Source: Basidiobolus meristosporus CBS 931.73 (lineage: Eukaryota > Basidiobolomycota > Basidiobolomycetes > Basidiobolales > Basidiobolaceae). Taken from it: DNA of 64,000 nucleotides. The stretch is taken from the NCBI GenBank assembly GCA_002104905.1, contig MCFE01000190.1:62001-126000 (forward strand). The letters run 5' to 3'. This document shows positions 33,607 through 46,146 of the stretch, in pieces (within the stretch, counting starts at the first letter, position 1; every line of letters starts with the position of its first letter). Under the pieces are notes generated by a model, which was given only the letters and a program-made list of their open reading frames with translations, ran no database searches and was not told where the DNA came from. Both the position numbers and the translations under genes were made by a program.

Positions 33607-36258
33607 TTTCGGGGACCGGCGAGTGTGGACAGTAGAATCGGCTTTAAATAATATCAAGATAGTTATGAAGAGTGGCCCTGGATATTCGTATTTTTCTTTA
33701 CGGGCGAGCCAGAGAAAGGTTTCAAGTCATGGAGTCAAAGTCTAATAGCTACCGGTCAGAGTGAAGGGTGAAAACAATCGAGCAATACTGACAGGGAGGA
33801 TTTGAAAGGCCTTATATCTTTGGCACCAAGAATGCGGCTACCTGCAGCTATGCGCAATTGTCTTGATTCGCTTACTCAATATGGGAATGGATATATAGGA
33901 TTGAGCAGTAAAAAAGGAGAGCTTAGATCGAAAACTTTGGGTGGTCGATTCAGGCTAATGAGAGGAGGCTGCCTATTTGAACCCTAATGGGATTCTAATA
34001 ACGGCGATGAGATCCTCTTGGTTCTATACGATTCATTAAAGCACTCAATGACCATTTATGTGAGTACTACTTGACTATCCCTTGGGAGTTATACGCACAC
34101 AGCGACGCCTGGATATAACGCAAATCTTCCACTCAGATCGCGCAAAGTTCAATGTGACCTTTTTATATTGCATTATGTAGCTTAGCACTTCAAAGGTGAA
34201 AATTTTGCCAGCCAACTACAAATGTCAACCAGTTGTGTAACTTGGGCTCAATTTTTTTATTTCAACAGGATCTCAAGGCGAAGTTAATTTTAATTGAGGA
34301 GATAGGCACCAGAGCGTACATGCAATCGACACTTCCAAATGTGGGCTTTGTTTGTTGTTATTGAGTATGATTTTCAAAGGAGTCATCAGATTCATATATG
34401 GGACATACGCTGCTGTGACTACATCAGTAAGGGTAATGCCGATACTATCAGGAGGCTGTTCCAAACTACAAATTCTCATGTCTATGGATGTGAAGCAGCT
34501 GTACCGCAGATGTGTGGATACCTGCAGCACTTGGAGAAGGCTTGCATTAATGTACCGTCAAGTTAAAGATATGCATTTCAAGTATTACATTTATGCTCCG
34601 CTCAAGTTAAAATGGAGTTTGCTTGCAAAGAGGCCCGTGGTGTAGGCCCTACTTAATTTGGCAATACCTTGCTCATGGTCCTGCCTTATCCTACATAAAA
34701 AACGCAGAACAAAAACAATACGTTTCATCCTTGTAGTCAGAGATCCTTGCTCAAATATTGCTGAGCCGGAATAAAGCATGGTGCCAACTTCAAGAAGCCA
34801 GACCTAACACATTTCTACTAGGAAAGCCCATGTAACTGATTTATTCACAGTTGAGGCTGTGGCCAAGTATTAGTTTCAACTCGACCTCTCTTTTGAATAC
34901 AAACGAATAATTGATCTATATCTACACAACGCTTATTGCATTCTACTCAAGTTTATCAGTTTTGTGCATTGTTATGCTTGACTTGATCGATTTATAAAGA
35001 ATCTTAAGTTGTCAACTTCGGATTTTTAAGGGCCCAACAGCGGATGGTGGATAGTTGCAGAAGATTGTCAGGTAAAGAGTGAATCAGAATATAGCTCTTA
35101 AACATATTGTCTATCCCATATAGTTTAACATACCTCGATGTTATGGTTTGGCCAATTGAGTCCAGCGGATCCCCCTCCATATAAAGCAATACGTCGCAAA
35201 ATTGCATAGCATTCTAGAAACGAAAACTTTTAGGGGTTTCCGTTGTAGCACCTGCTTCTGATTTCTTATTATGAGCATTGAGAGCCTACAGTAGCCTAGA
35301 CGCAATAAACCGTTGGAGATAGTACAACGATGCAACTAATCCGTACTGCATGGGGATAATATTTATGCGTAGCATGATTTTAACTAATGCGACAAAGCTA
35401 GCTGTCAGTGAAGTCACCTCTTGGCACAGAGCAGCTGCATGTATTAAAAGGTGGGGCACACTGTACATTATTTTTAGAGGTGGGTGTAGCTTGTGTAGGC
35501 CGGATAGAGAGCACTGGGAAAGGTTTGTATGCATCGGAAGCATTCCATATCGGCAGTACAGACGGCACAAGAATCTTGTTCAAATCATTTCATCAGTCTA
35601 AAGCTTAGGAGGAATATCAGCAGAGCTGTATTTCATATTAGAACGTTGGCTAAAGCATAAATGCTGTCTATTCATATACATATGCGTATGCTCTATAGCA
35701 TCGTCCTCGATATCCAAACCCCCTTCATCAGGAATAAGCATACCAACATGCGTAGATGAATGGCTCGGGGCAAGCAGTTATACCCACTAATGATTTCGCA
35801 AATTACTCAAACCTATGAAGGCATTTAAACGCCCAAGTTGACTATATCGTTTATCTTCATCCGACCTAGATCAAGTTACTGATTACTTGCTTTCTTGCAT
35901 TTCGATGCATATGGGATTGATACTTTATAGTACTACTATACTATCATTCATGTTAATGACAACCACTTTGTCAAAACATATCTAGAAAGTTCCTTACAAA
36001 ACAAATAATGCCACAATTATGCCTTCCAACTAGAACTCGTTATTCTTCATCATTATTCAAGTAGTTTCTAACCCATTCTGGACACGTACATGTTGTACTA
36101 ATATCATATACGCCATTAATTACTCATGTATCATACTTAATATAGGCACATCACTCTTAGTTTCTCATTCTACATTTTACCCCCTTATCTTAATCTTTTT
36201 ACTATCCGTTGCTCTGGAGTAATGTCAAGCCTACCGTAATCTTAAAGTTCCAAAATGC
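33607..36258. other. Gene-free spacer
   Basis: The left edge is the promoter of the 7TM-RGS gene (a TTTAAA-type element about 37 bp from its ATG). The remaining 2.6 kb contains many overlapping frames of 60-97 codons on both strands near 34273-35608; none has a recognisable domain, and they overlap one another as random frames do. Confidence 0.45.
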
Positions 36259-36609
36259 TGTTGCAAGATTCTAGGGAGTATTGGAAGTGGTTTGGAGAAC
36301 TGGAAGAATTGCATGATACTCACTTGCTTTTTAATTGAGTTCAAATAAAGTATATACACTTTTGGGGAAGCTTTGTAAAATTGCTGATGAAAATGTCTTA
36401 AGAAAGGTCTTAGGAAGCTGTGTGCAAAGTTTGGGGGCTTTTAGACGAGTTTGAAAATATTGGTAAATTCCAGACCTTCGCTAATTCCAAGAATTAGCCA
36501 ATATCTTGCAAACTTCTTCTTAGGTAAAAAATTCATAACTTAGCAATAAGCTAAATAGAATCTTACGTTATATAAATGGTTTAGGTGTAAACTAAGTAAT
36601 TACAACATA
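36259..36609 (-). mobile_element. Solo LTR (copia-type, divergent subfamily)
   Basis: This 351-bp sequence begins TGTTGCAAG and ends ATTACAACA, so it has the same TG...CA termini as the other LTRs and lies in minus orientation. The flanking 5-mers are AATGC (left) and TATGC (right), four of five identical, fitting a target-site duplication with one later mutation. Its interior is diverged from the main family and matches the fragment at about 11243-11330. No internal element sequence is attached. Confidence 0.75.
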
Positions 36610-39114
36610 TGCAATACTAATTTTTCACAAATATCATGATTAACGCTGCCAGTCACCATGGAAAAGATGCACTCGAAGGTGTATACATATCATTCATCTG
36701 ACCCCTACCACTATGATATACATTGGATTTGTTCCAGCATTCCTATTGATCATAATGCCACAGTGTGCCATAGAGTGACATTGAATGCCAGATCAAGGTA
36801 AAATTGACCTGCATATGACCTCAATGTAATAAATTGATAAAATAGACAGCACTATCTGGCACCATGATCAATGGCACAATGGAACAAATTTATTTCTTAA
36901 TCTATGGGATTCAGTTATTACCAGTTGATTAACACAAACCCTCTGCCCAGTGCGTAGAGATTGCTATGAGAAGTACTTGAACGGAGTATCGGAGAAAACA
37001 CTGGGAAAATGTTACAAAATGGGGTTGTTACGTCTGTTTTAAAAAGAGCAAACTATCACAAAGAGAATACCGCGGAGATTTTATTCATTTGATGAGGCCT
37101 AAATACTTCAAGTACAATCAGGCCCAAAGGTCCGATTGGGGTAATCTCTGCTGTTGATATAGTGGCAATACTCAATGCCCTAATAAATTCTAGTCCATCA
37201 ACATAGTCAAGAAGCAAGATAGTTTAAAAACAATCAGAGGACATTATATATCTCATAACCACTCCAGTAATCATAACACAATTACAACACATGGAATTCC
37301 TATGAAAGTTTGAAGCATGTTGAATTAGGGTCATATCTCCAAAAATGGCCATTCGTACAAGTCATAGGTTTTGATGAAGTTGTCTTAGTCGGGAGGCCAA
37401 ACCTAGGTCATATGGATGGGTGTTTCTAGACGGTGGCCAGCGCCAAGAGTAACCCACTATTCGAGTCATTTCGTGCGAGTTGCTAATTTTGTATTTTGGC
37501 GGTATCCTACCGACAGTCGTGACACTGGATTCCCCTACTTGTCGGCGGGAGTTCTACTACACTCGGAAGTTCCTAATTCACTACACACATGGTGCACTTT
37601 TATTGCATATTGATTCTCCGAAAAGTATTTTAGATTCCTGTTGAAGAGCAGCCCACGGGAGAATGCATGCAAATCTCCGACGCCGGGCGAAATTGGATGG
37701 GGCTGAAACTGGAGGTCATATATATACATATTTTGTACATAGTTGTACGTTACATAAATCTATGAATATCTGCTGTCAATCAGACACGTTTTTGAAAGAC
37801 CACAACGTGAATAACCGACCATATCAGAAACATGGCTTGTCTCTACTCATTACTCCATAGTCCTAGTCGGGTAGATGTACTGGGCCGCATTCCAAGACTC
37901 ATGCCTACACAAGTATCAAGGACTAGACGGGTCATCAAAAATCAGTGTTATTATAGACTTGGAATGTGTATAATGAAATCCTGGATTTAGGTGATTTCAT
38001 CATGGAGAGAATATCCCAAGGTCTCAAGATGTGGGTGAATGATTTATTGATGTGGCTAATTCGCTGGAAAATCTATTCCGTATGACGTATTCTCAATTGC
38101 CCATCCCATCTAGATTACAGATGCTATGTCCGATCGTCAATCAACATGGGCAAATCTGCATCTTCACTAGATTTGAGTGAACACTTGCCATACAATTGTG
38201 TCGCAGCCCCAGTAATCGCATAATTGAAGGATACCACAATCAATACGCAGCTTTGAAACCTTCCCAGTAAGTAACCCTCTACTCTCTGCGCCATGACGTT
38301 AAATCATAATCTGAGGCTGAAATTTCACACTGATATCGGCCAAGTGGCACATTAATGGTTGACCCAAAAATGTCTGCTCTATTATTTTACCATGTTATCA
38401 GCCACATGCGTGATCGGGTGGCTTATTGAAAACTAAACTTGGTCATCTTAATGCTTCCATTTTTGAGACGGTCCGCTAAAGGTAACATTGAAGCGGTACT
38501 CCACCCATCCAGTTACGTACATAATAAATGATGGGAGTTGGTACAATTTAATCAAACTCAACCGGCCTCTCGAGACACTTGCATGTTAGCCCCGCCCTCT
38601 AATAATTGGGTAATGGAACTCGATATGTATACACCACACGGCGAAATTTGGTATTCGCTGGTGGATGGTTAGGAGTTTTACCCGACGTGCGCGGTTAATC
38701 GTTTAATTCCAATATCTCCCGTCCAGTGAATGGCCAATCAAAGCCTATAGATTAAACCATAGTTAAAACGAGATTCGCATGGCAATTAAGGTTGCAACCT
38801 CGCCCATAATGAGTTCTCCATGCATAAAGCCCAACTAATACGCACTCATCAATGACGAAAACCCACCCATGCAGTTGACAGCTCATGAAATGGATTCACC
38901 TAAACGGCTTATGGCTGAGATCTTGGATAACCTTGGTGGCACAAAACCTAGGAATGCAAAAGTTGGTCACAGTAAATGAGCTCTGTCTCGATTGTAGGCG
39001 TTGTCGTCTGGAAACCAGAAAGTTCATTTGATAACGTTTTGTAGTTACTGTTGAATGTACGATTTTATTAGTGTATATCTACAAATGAAGTGCTTTGCTA
39101 CAAGACAACATTAT
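36610..39114. other. Gene-free spacer
   Basis: These 2.5 kb show no supported gene. Frames of about 65 codons around 37416-37860 are unrecognisable and overlap each other. The right end must contain the 3' region of the bZIP gene. No repeat was noticed. Confidence 0.45.
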
Positions 39115-40062
39115 CTAGTATTGAATGACGTGAGGAGCATGCTCGCTTTTAACTCCAGCGGAAAGGCTAGGTTCCCAATATGTTGGGTTGGTGAAATGGA
39201 ACATCCCCTGTGGATTTAAAGTTTGCATGGCTAACAGCTTGGCTTTTGTGATGTTGCATTCTTTATGTGTCAGTAGCATAGCTTTCAGATTCATATTTTG
39301 CTGGCGAAGTACTTCATTTTGCTGTATTAAAGCTTCATTTTCTTGAGACAGGTGGCCCACAATGGTCTGAAGGCTAGCAGTCCACTGCTTCTTCCGTTGA
39401 CGACATTTCAATGCCGCCAGTCTATTTCTTTCTAAAAAGTCCTGACGCCTTTCTTCTAGGGACATTTCAGGTTTATGCTTCTTGGCGTTCTTGGAATCTT
39501 TGTTCTCACGACCATGCTTACGTGAGGATTTTTTGGCATCTTGATTGTCATCACTGGACTCCCCATCTGTCCGAAGCTCACTAGGAAGGCTTTCTGGGGT
39601 CAACGGGATGTTTTGGCTATAAGGGTCGGCGCAAACACCCGAATCCATTAAGTTTACCTCTGGCCAGCTAGGGAGCATGGGCATTCCATTGTGTAGACTT
39701 ACGGTAGGTGGACTGTACTTCGGACCATTGCCACATGGAGAATTATTGGCTTGTGGAAATGCGATGGAAGCAGGAAGAAGGAAGTTAGGCCTGGGGTCAG
39801 GATTAGAGATATTCCATCCATAGGGGCCGTGATCAGGATTACTACCAGGTGTAATGGGTGATTCTGAAAAAAAAACCGGTGAATCTACTGCAAGCAGTGG
39901 ATTCTCAGAGGCGCCCATGGAGGAGCCGTACTGGAGTGGTACTTTGGAACTGAGAGTTCGGTCAAGCTGCTTGGAGTTTACGCTAAAAGAAGCGGATGAA
40001 AAGCCCATTGCATTCTGTGGTGCTAATAGATCAATTGGCGCAAGCGAAGAGTTGGGATTCAT
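39115..40062 (-). CDS. Atf/CREB-type bZIP transcription factor
   Basis: This is a 315-residue nuclear DNA-binding protein without visible introns. The bZIP domain spans about 203-266. The basic region ERNRLAALKCRQRKK carries the invariant N213-x7-R221, and leucines at 231, 238, 245, 252 and 259 form a perfect heptad zipper. The version NRLAALKCRQRKK is that of the ATF2/Atf1 group, which binds CRE sites (TGACGTCA) and in fungi acts downstream of the stress MAP kinase. The N-terminal half is Ser/Pro/Asn-rich with several possible SP/TP MAP-kinase sites (for example SPITPG, LTPES). A lysine-rich patch (178-197) is a likely nuclear signal. The ATG at 40062 is the natural start. The target set is inference. 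Confidence 0.93.
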   Translation of the reverse strand: MNPNSSLAPIDLLAPQNAMGFSSASFSVNSKQLDRTLSSKVPLQYGSSMGASENPLLAVDSPVFFSESPITPGSNPDHGPYGWNISNPDPRPNFLLPASIAFPQANNSPCGNGPKYSPPTVSLHNGMPMLPSWPEVNLMDSGVCADPYSQNIPLTPESLPSELRTDGESSDDNQDAKKSSRKHGRENKDSKNAKKHKPEMSLEERRQDFLERNRLAALKCRQRKKQWTASLQTIVGHLSQENEALIQQNEVLRQQNMNLKAMLLTHKECNITKAKLLAMQTLNPQGMFHFTNPTYWEPSLSAGVKSEHAPHVIQY

Positions 40063-41733
40063 TGTGAAATCTAGTTTCTAGAGAAGCTCAGTGAACTATG
40101 GGACGACTTTTGGCCAAGAGTTTGAAGTTGTAGGAATCGCTGGATAGAAAACAGAATGATGATGATCCAAAACTAACCGCTGGCCATCTATTTATTTAAG
40201 TTTAGTGTGAAGAACGTTGACACGGATCACCACTAATATGGGCAAGCGATAGAGAATCAATGTCACCATATTTGGAACCAAAACCAGTACATTCGGAAAT
40301 ATCCCAAGAATTCTGTAATCATGGTAGATCCATTTATTTTGGGCATTTCGACGAAGCTTTCAGAAAACTTAGAACTCAATGTGCAAATATTGTCAAGAAT
40401 TCTCATCAAATACTTATCATCCAAGATATGTCGCTGTTTTGCGGAAACAGAAATTACCACCTCGATTTGGTAGATGCTGCTTTGAAATGATGGCAAACCT
40501 CCAGATCCAAGTTCCATATTAAGTCAAGAAGTGAAACTCCCAGATTCTGGAAGCAGACTCGAGTCTTCCCTCTGACTGAAAAGCAAGCATTGGCGAGAAT
40601 CTATTGGCCCAGGGGCAAGCCACTAAGTGGATTTTGGCAAATATCACAACATTACTTGCAAGGATTGTTTTAGACTATGTGATTCTATTTGATATGAAAT
40701 TAAGACAATGATCGCCATTTAGTAAACTTGGGTTTTTGTAGGCCAGGGTAGATAAAAATGGAAGCATTCAAGGCAGTTCAAAAACTTTTGTTAAGGCAGC
40801 CGAGACCGGGGAAAATTTCCTTACTAATCTTTCTCTCTGGAGAGGCAGAAATTCATGGGCCATGTGCGGCACACACAAAGCTTATCAATCAATAAGAATT
40901 AGGCCTGACTTTTGGCTATGGCATCGAATGTAACGGATTAGGTAAATCCGCAAGTGACCCTGCCATTCATTACATTATACATTTCTATTCGTTATATTGA
41001 TTGGCTTGCTGTCACCGATCTCCAATAGTAATGGTGCTTTGAGAATGAGGGTTTCTGCGGGACATGCCAAAATCTATGCTGCTAGTACTGATTCTGCGGT
41101 AAATTTATCTTGCCAACCAATATCAATGTATTATTCATGGTGATAATTCTCCATCAAATAGCAAAGAATATTGCCAATCCTACTGTCTCCTGGTAAAGCT
41201 GAAACCCTGAATCGACAAGATCTAGATTCCCGGCCTCCGTTGTTATGTGCATCGCATTAATATGAGTCACCATCCAACACTCTGCAAAAAATTCACGTTC
41301 CAAAAGAGGATGTGAGAAACTCAAAGACCTCTACTGCCTAAGATTAGTATATCACATTCAAGTGCTAACAAAGCCTGGGCTATGCACATATCCAATGATT
41401 GCATACGGAGTGTGATAATTCTATTAGTGGGCTCCGACAAATTATGGCTTGCCAACCCCACTTAAAATAGTAATGCTGAATGTGCCCATATACGTATCGC
41501 ACCCTAAGTTTTTTCCATTAGCGATAGCTGGGGCCTTTTTTTCTCGACGGATACAGTTGATATCGACAGTGAGCAATGTGGGATACCTTTTCTAAATATG
41601 CAGTAGAAAGTTCAAGAATAAGTGTACCAACAGTTTATCCATGGGAATAATTATACATGTAGTTTACACAGTTCACAGTTCACAGACACTGACCGGCAGC
41701 GTGGCCAAGTTACGGATGACTTACGGATTCCCT
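40063..41733. other. Gene-free spacer
   Basis: The left part is the promoter of the bZIP gene, with an AT-rich TATTTATTT-like element about 125 bp from its ATG. No other coding region, repeat or RNA gene is supported; frames do not exceed about 85 codons. Confidence 0.45.
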
Positions 41734-42258
41734 CTAAATAGTAATGTACCATGCTACCACTCCTAGGCTAAACCCCAATATAAATAACGAAGCTAGGGAC
41801 ATCATCCTGTTGTATGAGCGCCACCTTTTATCCAGCTTCGCTGTTGGTCCTCTGGGGTACATTGCACCTATCCACCAGCAGGGAAAGAACAAGAACCCTA
41901 TCAGAAAGAGGATACACCCTTGGGGAATCTTAACCGGTCCAAGCTCGATGTACTGCAACTCAATATCGCCAGTGAAATATACTGTACGCGATTCATGCAC
42001 TAACGTAGTCCGATCTGTTTTATGAACAGCAAGCGGGGGTGCCACTATCGAGGGCATTTTACTTGGAAAAGGGATTTGGGCCGAGTGCCGAACAAAATCA
42101 GTCGTGATCTCATATTCCACAGAACCAGGACCGTAGGTGTGGGCCAAGGGTGGAGTTCGCCAGGTAGATAAACTTGATACGGACGAGTTGTTTGGAAGCA
42201 AGCTCGTTTCCGAACTAAGCATCGATGAAATACTAGGCAGCTTCTCACAATCAGACAT
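41734..42258 (-). CDS. Small two-TM membrane protein, function unknown
   Basis: The product has 174 residues from one exon with a clean ATG. The first 110 residues are polar and rich in Ser, Pro and Thr. Two hydrophobic segments follow at about 113-131 and 152-172. They are joined by the conserved-looking loop CWWIGAMYPRGP, then KRWRSYNRMMSLAS. The pattern of a Trp-rich first segment ending in G-x-x-x-P, then a K/R-W-R-x-Y-N-R-x-M element, resembles a small family of uncharacterised fungal membrane proteins. No catalytic motif is visible and the cellular membrane cannot be predicted. It is called real because of composition, length and domain-like layout. Confidence 0.7.
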   Translation of the reverse strand: MSDCEKLPSISSMLSSETSLLPNNSSVSSLSTWRTPPLAHTYGPGSVEYEITTDFVRHSAQIPFPSKMPSIVAPPLAVHKTDRTTLVHESRTVYFTGDIELQYIELGPVKIPQGCILFLIGFLFFPCWWIGAMYPRGPTAKLDKRWRSYNRMMSLASLFILGFSLGVVAWYITI

Positions 42259-42903
42259 TACTTCTTTTCAGCAGCAAAGAATGAGTTACAGAGCTGAGGT
42301 GAAGGTGGCGGTTGTCGAATTTCAAGTCACATTCGCTCCTCAACTCGCTTTATCTAACCAACTGAAAGTGAAACAACTAATCATTATTTGATAATAATAT
42401 TATTCCGAACTCGGGTCAATCAGGAAATAGAGTTTTAGTTTGATATCTCATAAGCCAGCAGAGGCCCGTTCAAGATTACAACAATATATATTAACCCTGA
42501 CCAACGAGTCTTTGTGGTAGTGGATTCACCAGAATATCATGTATAAAGCAGTGTTACATGGAAACGCATGTGCGATTGAAACAACAAACCTTGATTTCCT
42601 CATATTAGCGGCGATCATGCTGTAATACATGTTTTGCTTATGCAATTTTGTTTGAAATATATATAACAGTCCCACAAATCCATTGAGGTGCCTTAGGTTT
42701 AGGCTGTATGAAATCTGTTATCACCGCTACCTATAAAGCCCTCAAATTCTCGTTTTTGTAGAACAATAAACATTCGTTAACCACAAACTGTACATTGAAG
42801 TTCACGTTTCTCCCCAGGTTCCGTGAAATTTCAAAATAATCCGCGGTGGCAACTCGATCTTGAGGATAATTAAAAATGCTATAGTTTATTCAAAACTGGT
42901 TGG
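42259..42903. other. Spacer between small membrane protein and nuclease genes
   Basis: It contains the promoter of the left gene and the 3' end of the nuclease gene. No frame or repeat of note was seen. Confidence 0.5.
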
Positions 42904-44035
42904 TTAACAAGGAGCAAAAATTTTGTTCAATGCGTTAGCTAAGCGATACCCAGCCTTAACAATCTGAGTTTCAACGTAAGGGATGTGCTTTTCGTAATAA
43001 GCTTTACCAAGGTCAGCAGTTGGGTTAGCGTCGTAATCACCCCACATGGTACCACAGTTATAAGCATCTTCCTCGAAAGCCCAATTTCCAGGACAGATAT
43101 TCCACTTGGCATATGGTTCATCAGAGGTACAATTCAACCAAGAGGTCTTCTCTTGGCTCCACTTGCCAGTGTTGAGCTCATCAACAAAGTAGTCAGCGTA
43201 GGTTTGGAAATCATTTTGGTGGGCAATTCCCATACGTTTGGTAATCATGGAAGTATCCCAAATGGCTTATAATAATAGTTAGTAAAGCCAAGCATAGCCA
43301 CTTCATCAAAAAATACACCTACAGTGAAGATTGCTCGATTTTCCATCAAACTTGGCCTTAGCATCGTTGCCACCCTTCAAACGCCCACAATCATGAAGAG
43401 GTTGAACAATATCTCCAAAGAAATGAACCAAGAACTTCAAAGCATCAGATTTCTGCTGAGTGTTTCCGTCGCGACCGTAGCATCCAATCTGTTGAGTGAA
43501 ATTACGGATTGCTCCAACGATACACTTTCCATCCGGGCAATCACGTTGCTCATCCCAACTGCAGCTCGCTAGAACGTAATCCATTGTTAAAGAGATTTTC
43601 ATTATCCTCTGACAAAGAAAAATACGAACTTGGTGGGTTGTCCTTGGGGTTAACGAAATGTAGAGAGGAGGCCCAACTGTAACCACCTTGTCCCTTGATC
43701 TCATCTAGCGATTCGAAGGCAAGTTAGAGATGACACAGTCTCTGTTAGGTTGCAAAACTTACCAGCCCAAGTAGCAGCCTTGGTCAAATCACCATTCCAT
43801 GTGGAAGGTAACAGCAAAGACACTTGTTGCAATGTCTTGTTCGAAATTAATTCTTGGGCAACTGCACCAGTCAATCGATGCCCTATTTGTTTACGAAAGG
43901 GACGCATTAGTAAATTGCATTTGGAAAGCGGTCGAGTCAACGAAACTGAAGTAGTTTCATACCAAGTGATCCCCAAGCTTGAACCTGGGTGGCTGCGAGG
44001 GCTGAAAGGCAGAATGTAAAGGGAACAAGTCTCAT
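42904..44035 (-). CDS. Secreted S1/P1 nuclease
   Basis: This secreted zinc-dependent single-strand nuclease and 3'-nucleotidase probably scavenges nucleotides and phosphate. Five exons on the minus strand (43963-44035, 43763-43882, 43626-43704, 43323-43564 and 42904-43265) with introns of 57-80 bp give 291 residues. The signal peptide is residues 1-20, so the mature protein starts with Trp21, as required because its N-terminus binds zinc. All nine zinc ligands of nuclease P1 are present with matching spacing: W21, H26, D65, H80, H138, D142, H148, H171 and D175. Signatures are WGSLGHRLTGAVAQ, HFFGDIVQPLH and NLHSIWDTSM. The junction at 43564/43626 is the least certain; a GTTCGT donor with a CTAG acceptor would change one residue. 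Confidence 0.94.
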
Positions 44036-45797
44036 GATCTCCGAGGGATGGGTGAGTGCATTAGAGACGACCGTAAACATCGCTTATATAGTGTATTCGA
44101 TAGCACGACCCCGTGCATCTATCAACTCGTCTTTGATTAAGAGAGCTAGGTGATGCACGTTTTAGCGGAAACCAGTTTTCAACAGTTGATCTCACCTAAT
44201 AAAGAATCTCTCTCGGTCCCTAGAAACTGGCCGATTTCTCATCGACCAGTTTCTCAACTGCGAGAGGAGTATTGGTGCAGCCATCAATAGAAATCCAGAT
44301 ACCCTCGTACTAAATGATTGTGGTTACCAAATTCTCGGGAGCATACATATGATAGGCCAAGTCATTGCTGTGCTTGAAGTCAAAGATTACCTTTTAGTTC
44401 AGGATATGCACTATCACGAACACGTTCACTAGTATTGTATGTAATTGGAGTATCTCGACAATATTTTGATGCTCTACTGATCGATACAATTTATTCCTGT
44501 GCACCAGTCATTCTCCCACCTTGACTAACTATAGGCGAAAAATTGTCAGTACAGTGAATTGATTTTTCAGTCGTAATACGTGTGAATTCCAGGTTTACCA
44601 GCCTCGATAGCTGGGTTCCCGTGTTGCATTACTCAAAACTGATTCGGGTCTTCTAGTCCTATGGCCTCCCTAAGACAAGGAAAGAAACGGTTAGTGTGGT
44701 GACATTGGATTACGGGTGATTGTTTGTGTGATATAGAATTGCACCATGAGTCGTACACAAGAACAATAGACACTTTAAGAAGAAAAGCGGCGACTCTGGG
44801 TGAAACGAATCAGCTACTTAAGGCAATAGAGAGTCGGATCATAGTGTGAGAGTTCACTGGAAGACTCATACGAGGCATCATATATTGTCAAACTAAGCTG
44901 CTTGTCTTGTATTTCGTCGGACCGCAGGTTGGGACAGAATGCATATTGGTAACGGTACTATTACAAATCCCAATTGTGAGATTGATGTCAAACCACCCAA
45001 TTTTCACCCGGTTGCCCTCCATCACTCTTAGCGTATCAATTTAGCACACCAATCGGGAAATATCGTAGGAGACCCATCGCCAATAATGTTCAAGATTTGT
45101 AAAGTCGAATGCGCTTCTATTTTTTGGAGGAAACAAAATCTATTGTATATGAATGAAATATCTGTCAATTCTTGGGCTAATGATGAAATAAGCGGTTGCT
45201 ATTGTATTACACATGGATAGTTTTATAGCCATGATAGGGTGAAATGTAGGTGTTCTTCTACCAATCCCTCAGGTTGTGCTTGTGTTGAAACCAGAATTTG
45301 AGCCTTTGAAGTAACTTGCAGAAAAGATGATGCAACCACTTAGTCTGGCACCTAGCTGCCCATGTTGTCATTTTTTGTGCTTTGTCAAAATCTCGGATAT
45401 CAGTTTGGACTTGAAACTCATTTCAGATGCCCTTTATATTGACACTTCACAGTTACGGAAGTATTAAATATACTAATGGCTCTAAGTTCTAATCTGGCTT
45501 GCAAAATTTACTTTAAGTTACTTTATCTGCCACTGCAACTTTTGCGATTTTCAACACTACAATGTTTTGCATACATATCTAATGTATTACCTTAAATAAG
45601 ACACATTACTAGCACTATAAAGCTCTGAAGTTATCTTCCTTTCCTTTGATTAAAAAAGTCCACCTCAAATATAAGCACTTGAATAGTGAGTATCCTTCAG
45701 ACCTCTAGTCCACTAATGTCTTTCATTTGATTTTAAAGGTACATTAAGTTTATTTCGAAATTCCCACAATGCAAGATAATCAAGTATGTATTCAATC
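44036..45797. other. Gene-free spacer
   Basis: Apart from the nuclease promoter at its left edge (TATA 44085-44090), no gene, RNA gene or repeat could be supported in this 1.8 kb. Confidence 0.45.
44085..44090 (-). promoter_or_regulatory. TATA element of S1/P1 nuclease gene
   Basis: Read on the minus strand the sequence is CACTATATAAG, centred about 52 bp upstream of the ATG at 44035. Position and sequence fit a core promoter. Confidence 0.5.
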
Positions 45798-46146
45798 TGT
45801 TGTAAGAGTCTTGGAGATATTGGAAGTGATTGGGAGAACAAGTAGATTATGTGATTTTCACTTAATGATTTATTGAATGTAGAAGTAGTATTTATACTTT
45901 TACATGGTCATGACAAAAAAAACGCGTAGAGTATGTTTGTTAAGGTCCCAAGAGCATGCGTGCAAAGTTTGCGGCTGTTTGGACACCTCAACAAAATTTC
46001 ATGCTCTGGGTACCTGATGTTTTGGTGAAAATATTCCAAGTAAATCCCGACAAGGAATTTGCTCAGAATTCTCTAAGATTTGTAGGTAATGATCCAAGTG
46101 ACAAAGCTAGGTGAATATTTAGGTGCAATTACGAATTTTTACAACA
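45798..46146 (-). mobile_element. Full-length solo LTR (copia-type)
   Basis: This 349-bp copy in minus orientation starts TGTTGTAAGAGTC and ends TTTTTACAACA. It is the best preserved copy in the window and was used as the reference for the family. Read in LTR orientation it carries CACCTAAATATTCACCTA, CAGGTACCCA, a TATAAATAC box and AATAAA. Flanking 5-mers (CAATC left, ATAAT right) do not match, so a target-site duplication is not preserved, perhaps because a second LTR abuts it. Confidence 0.8.
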
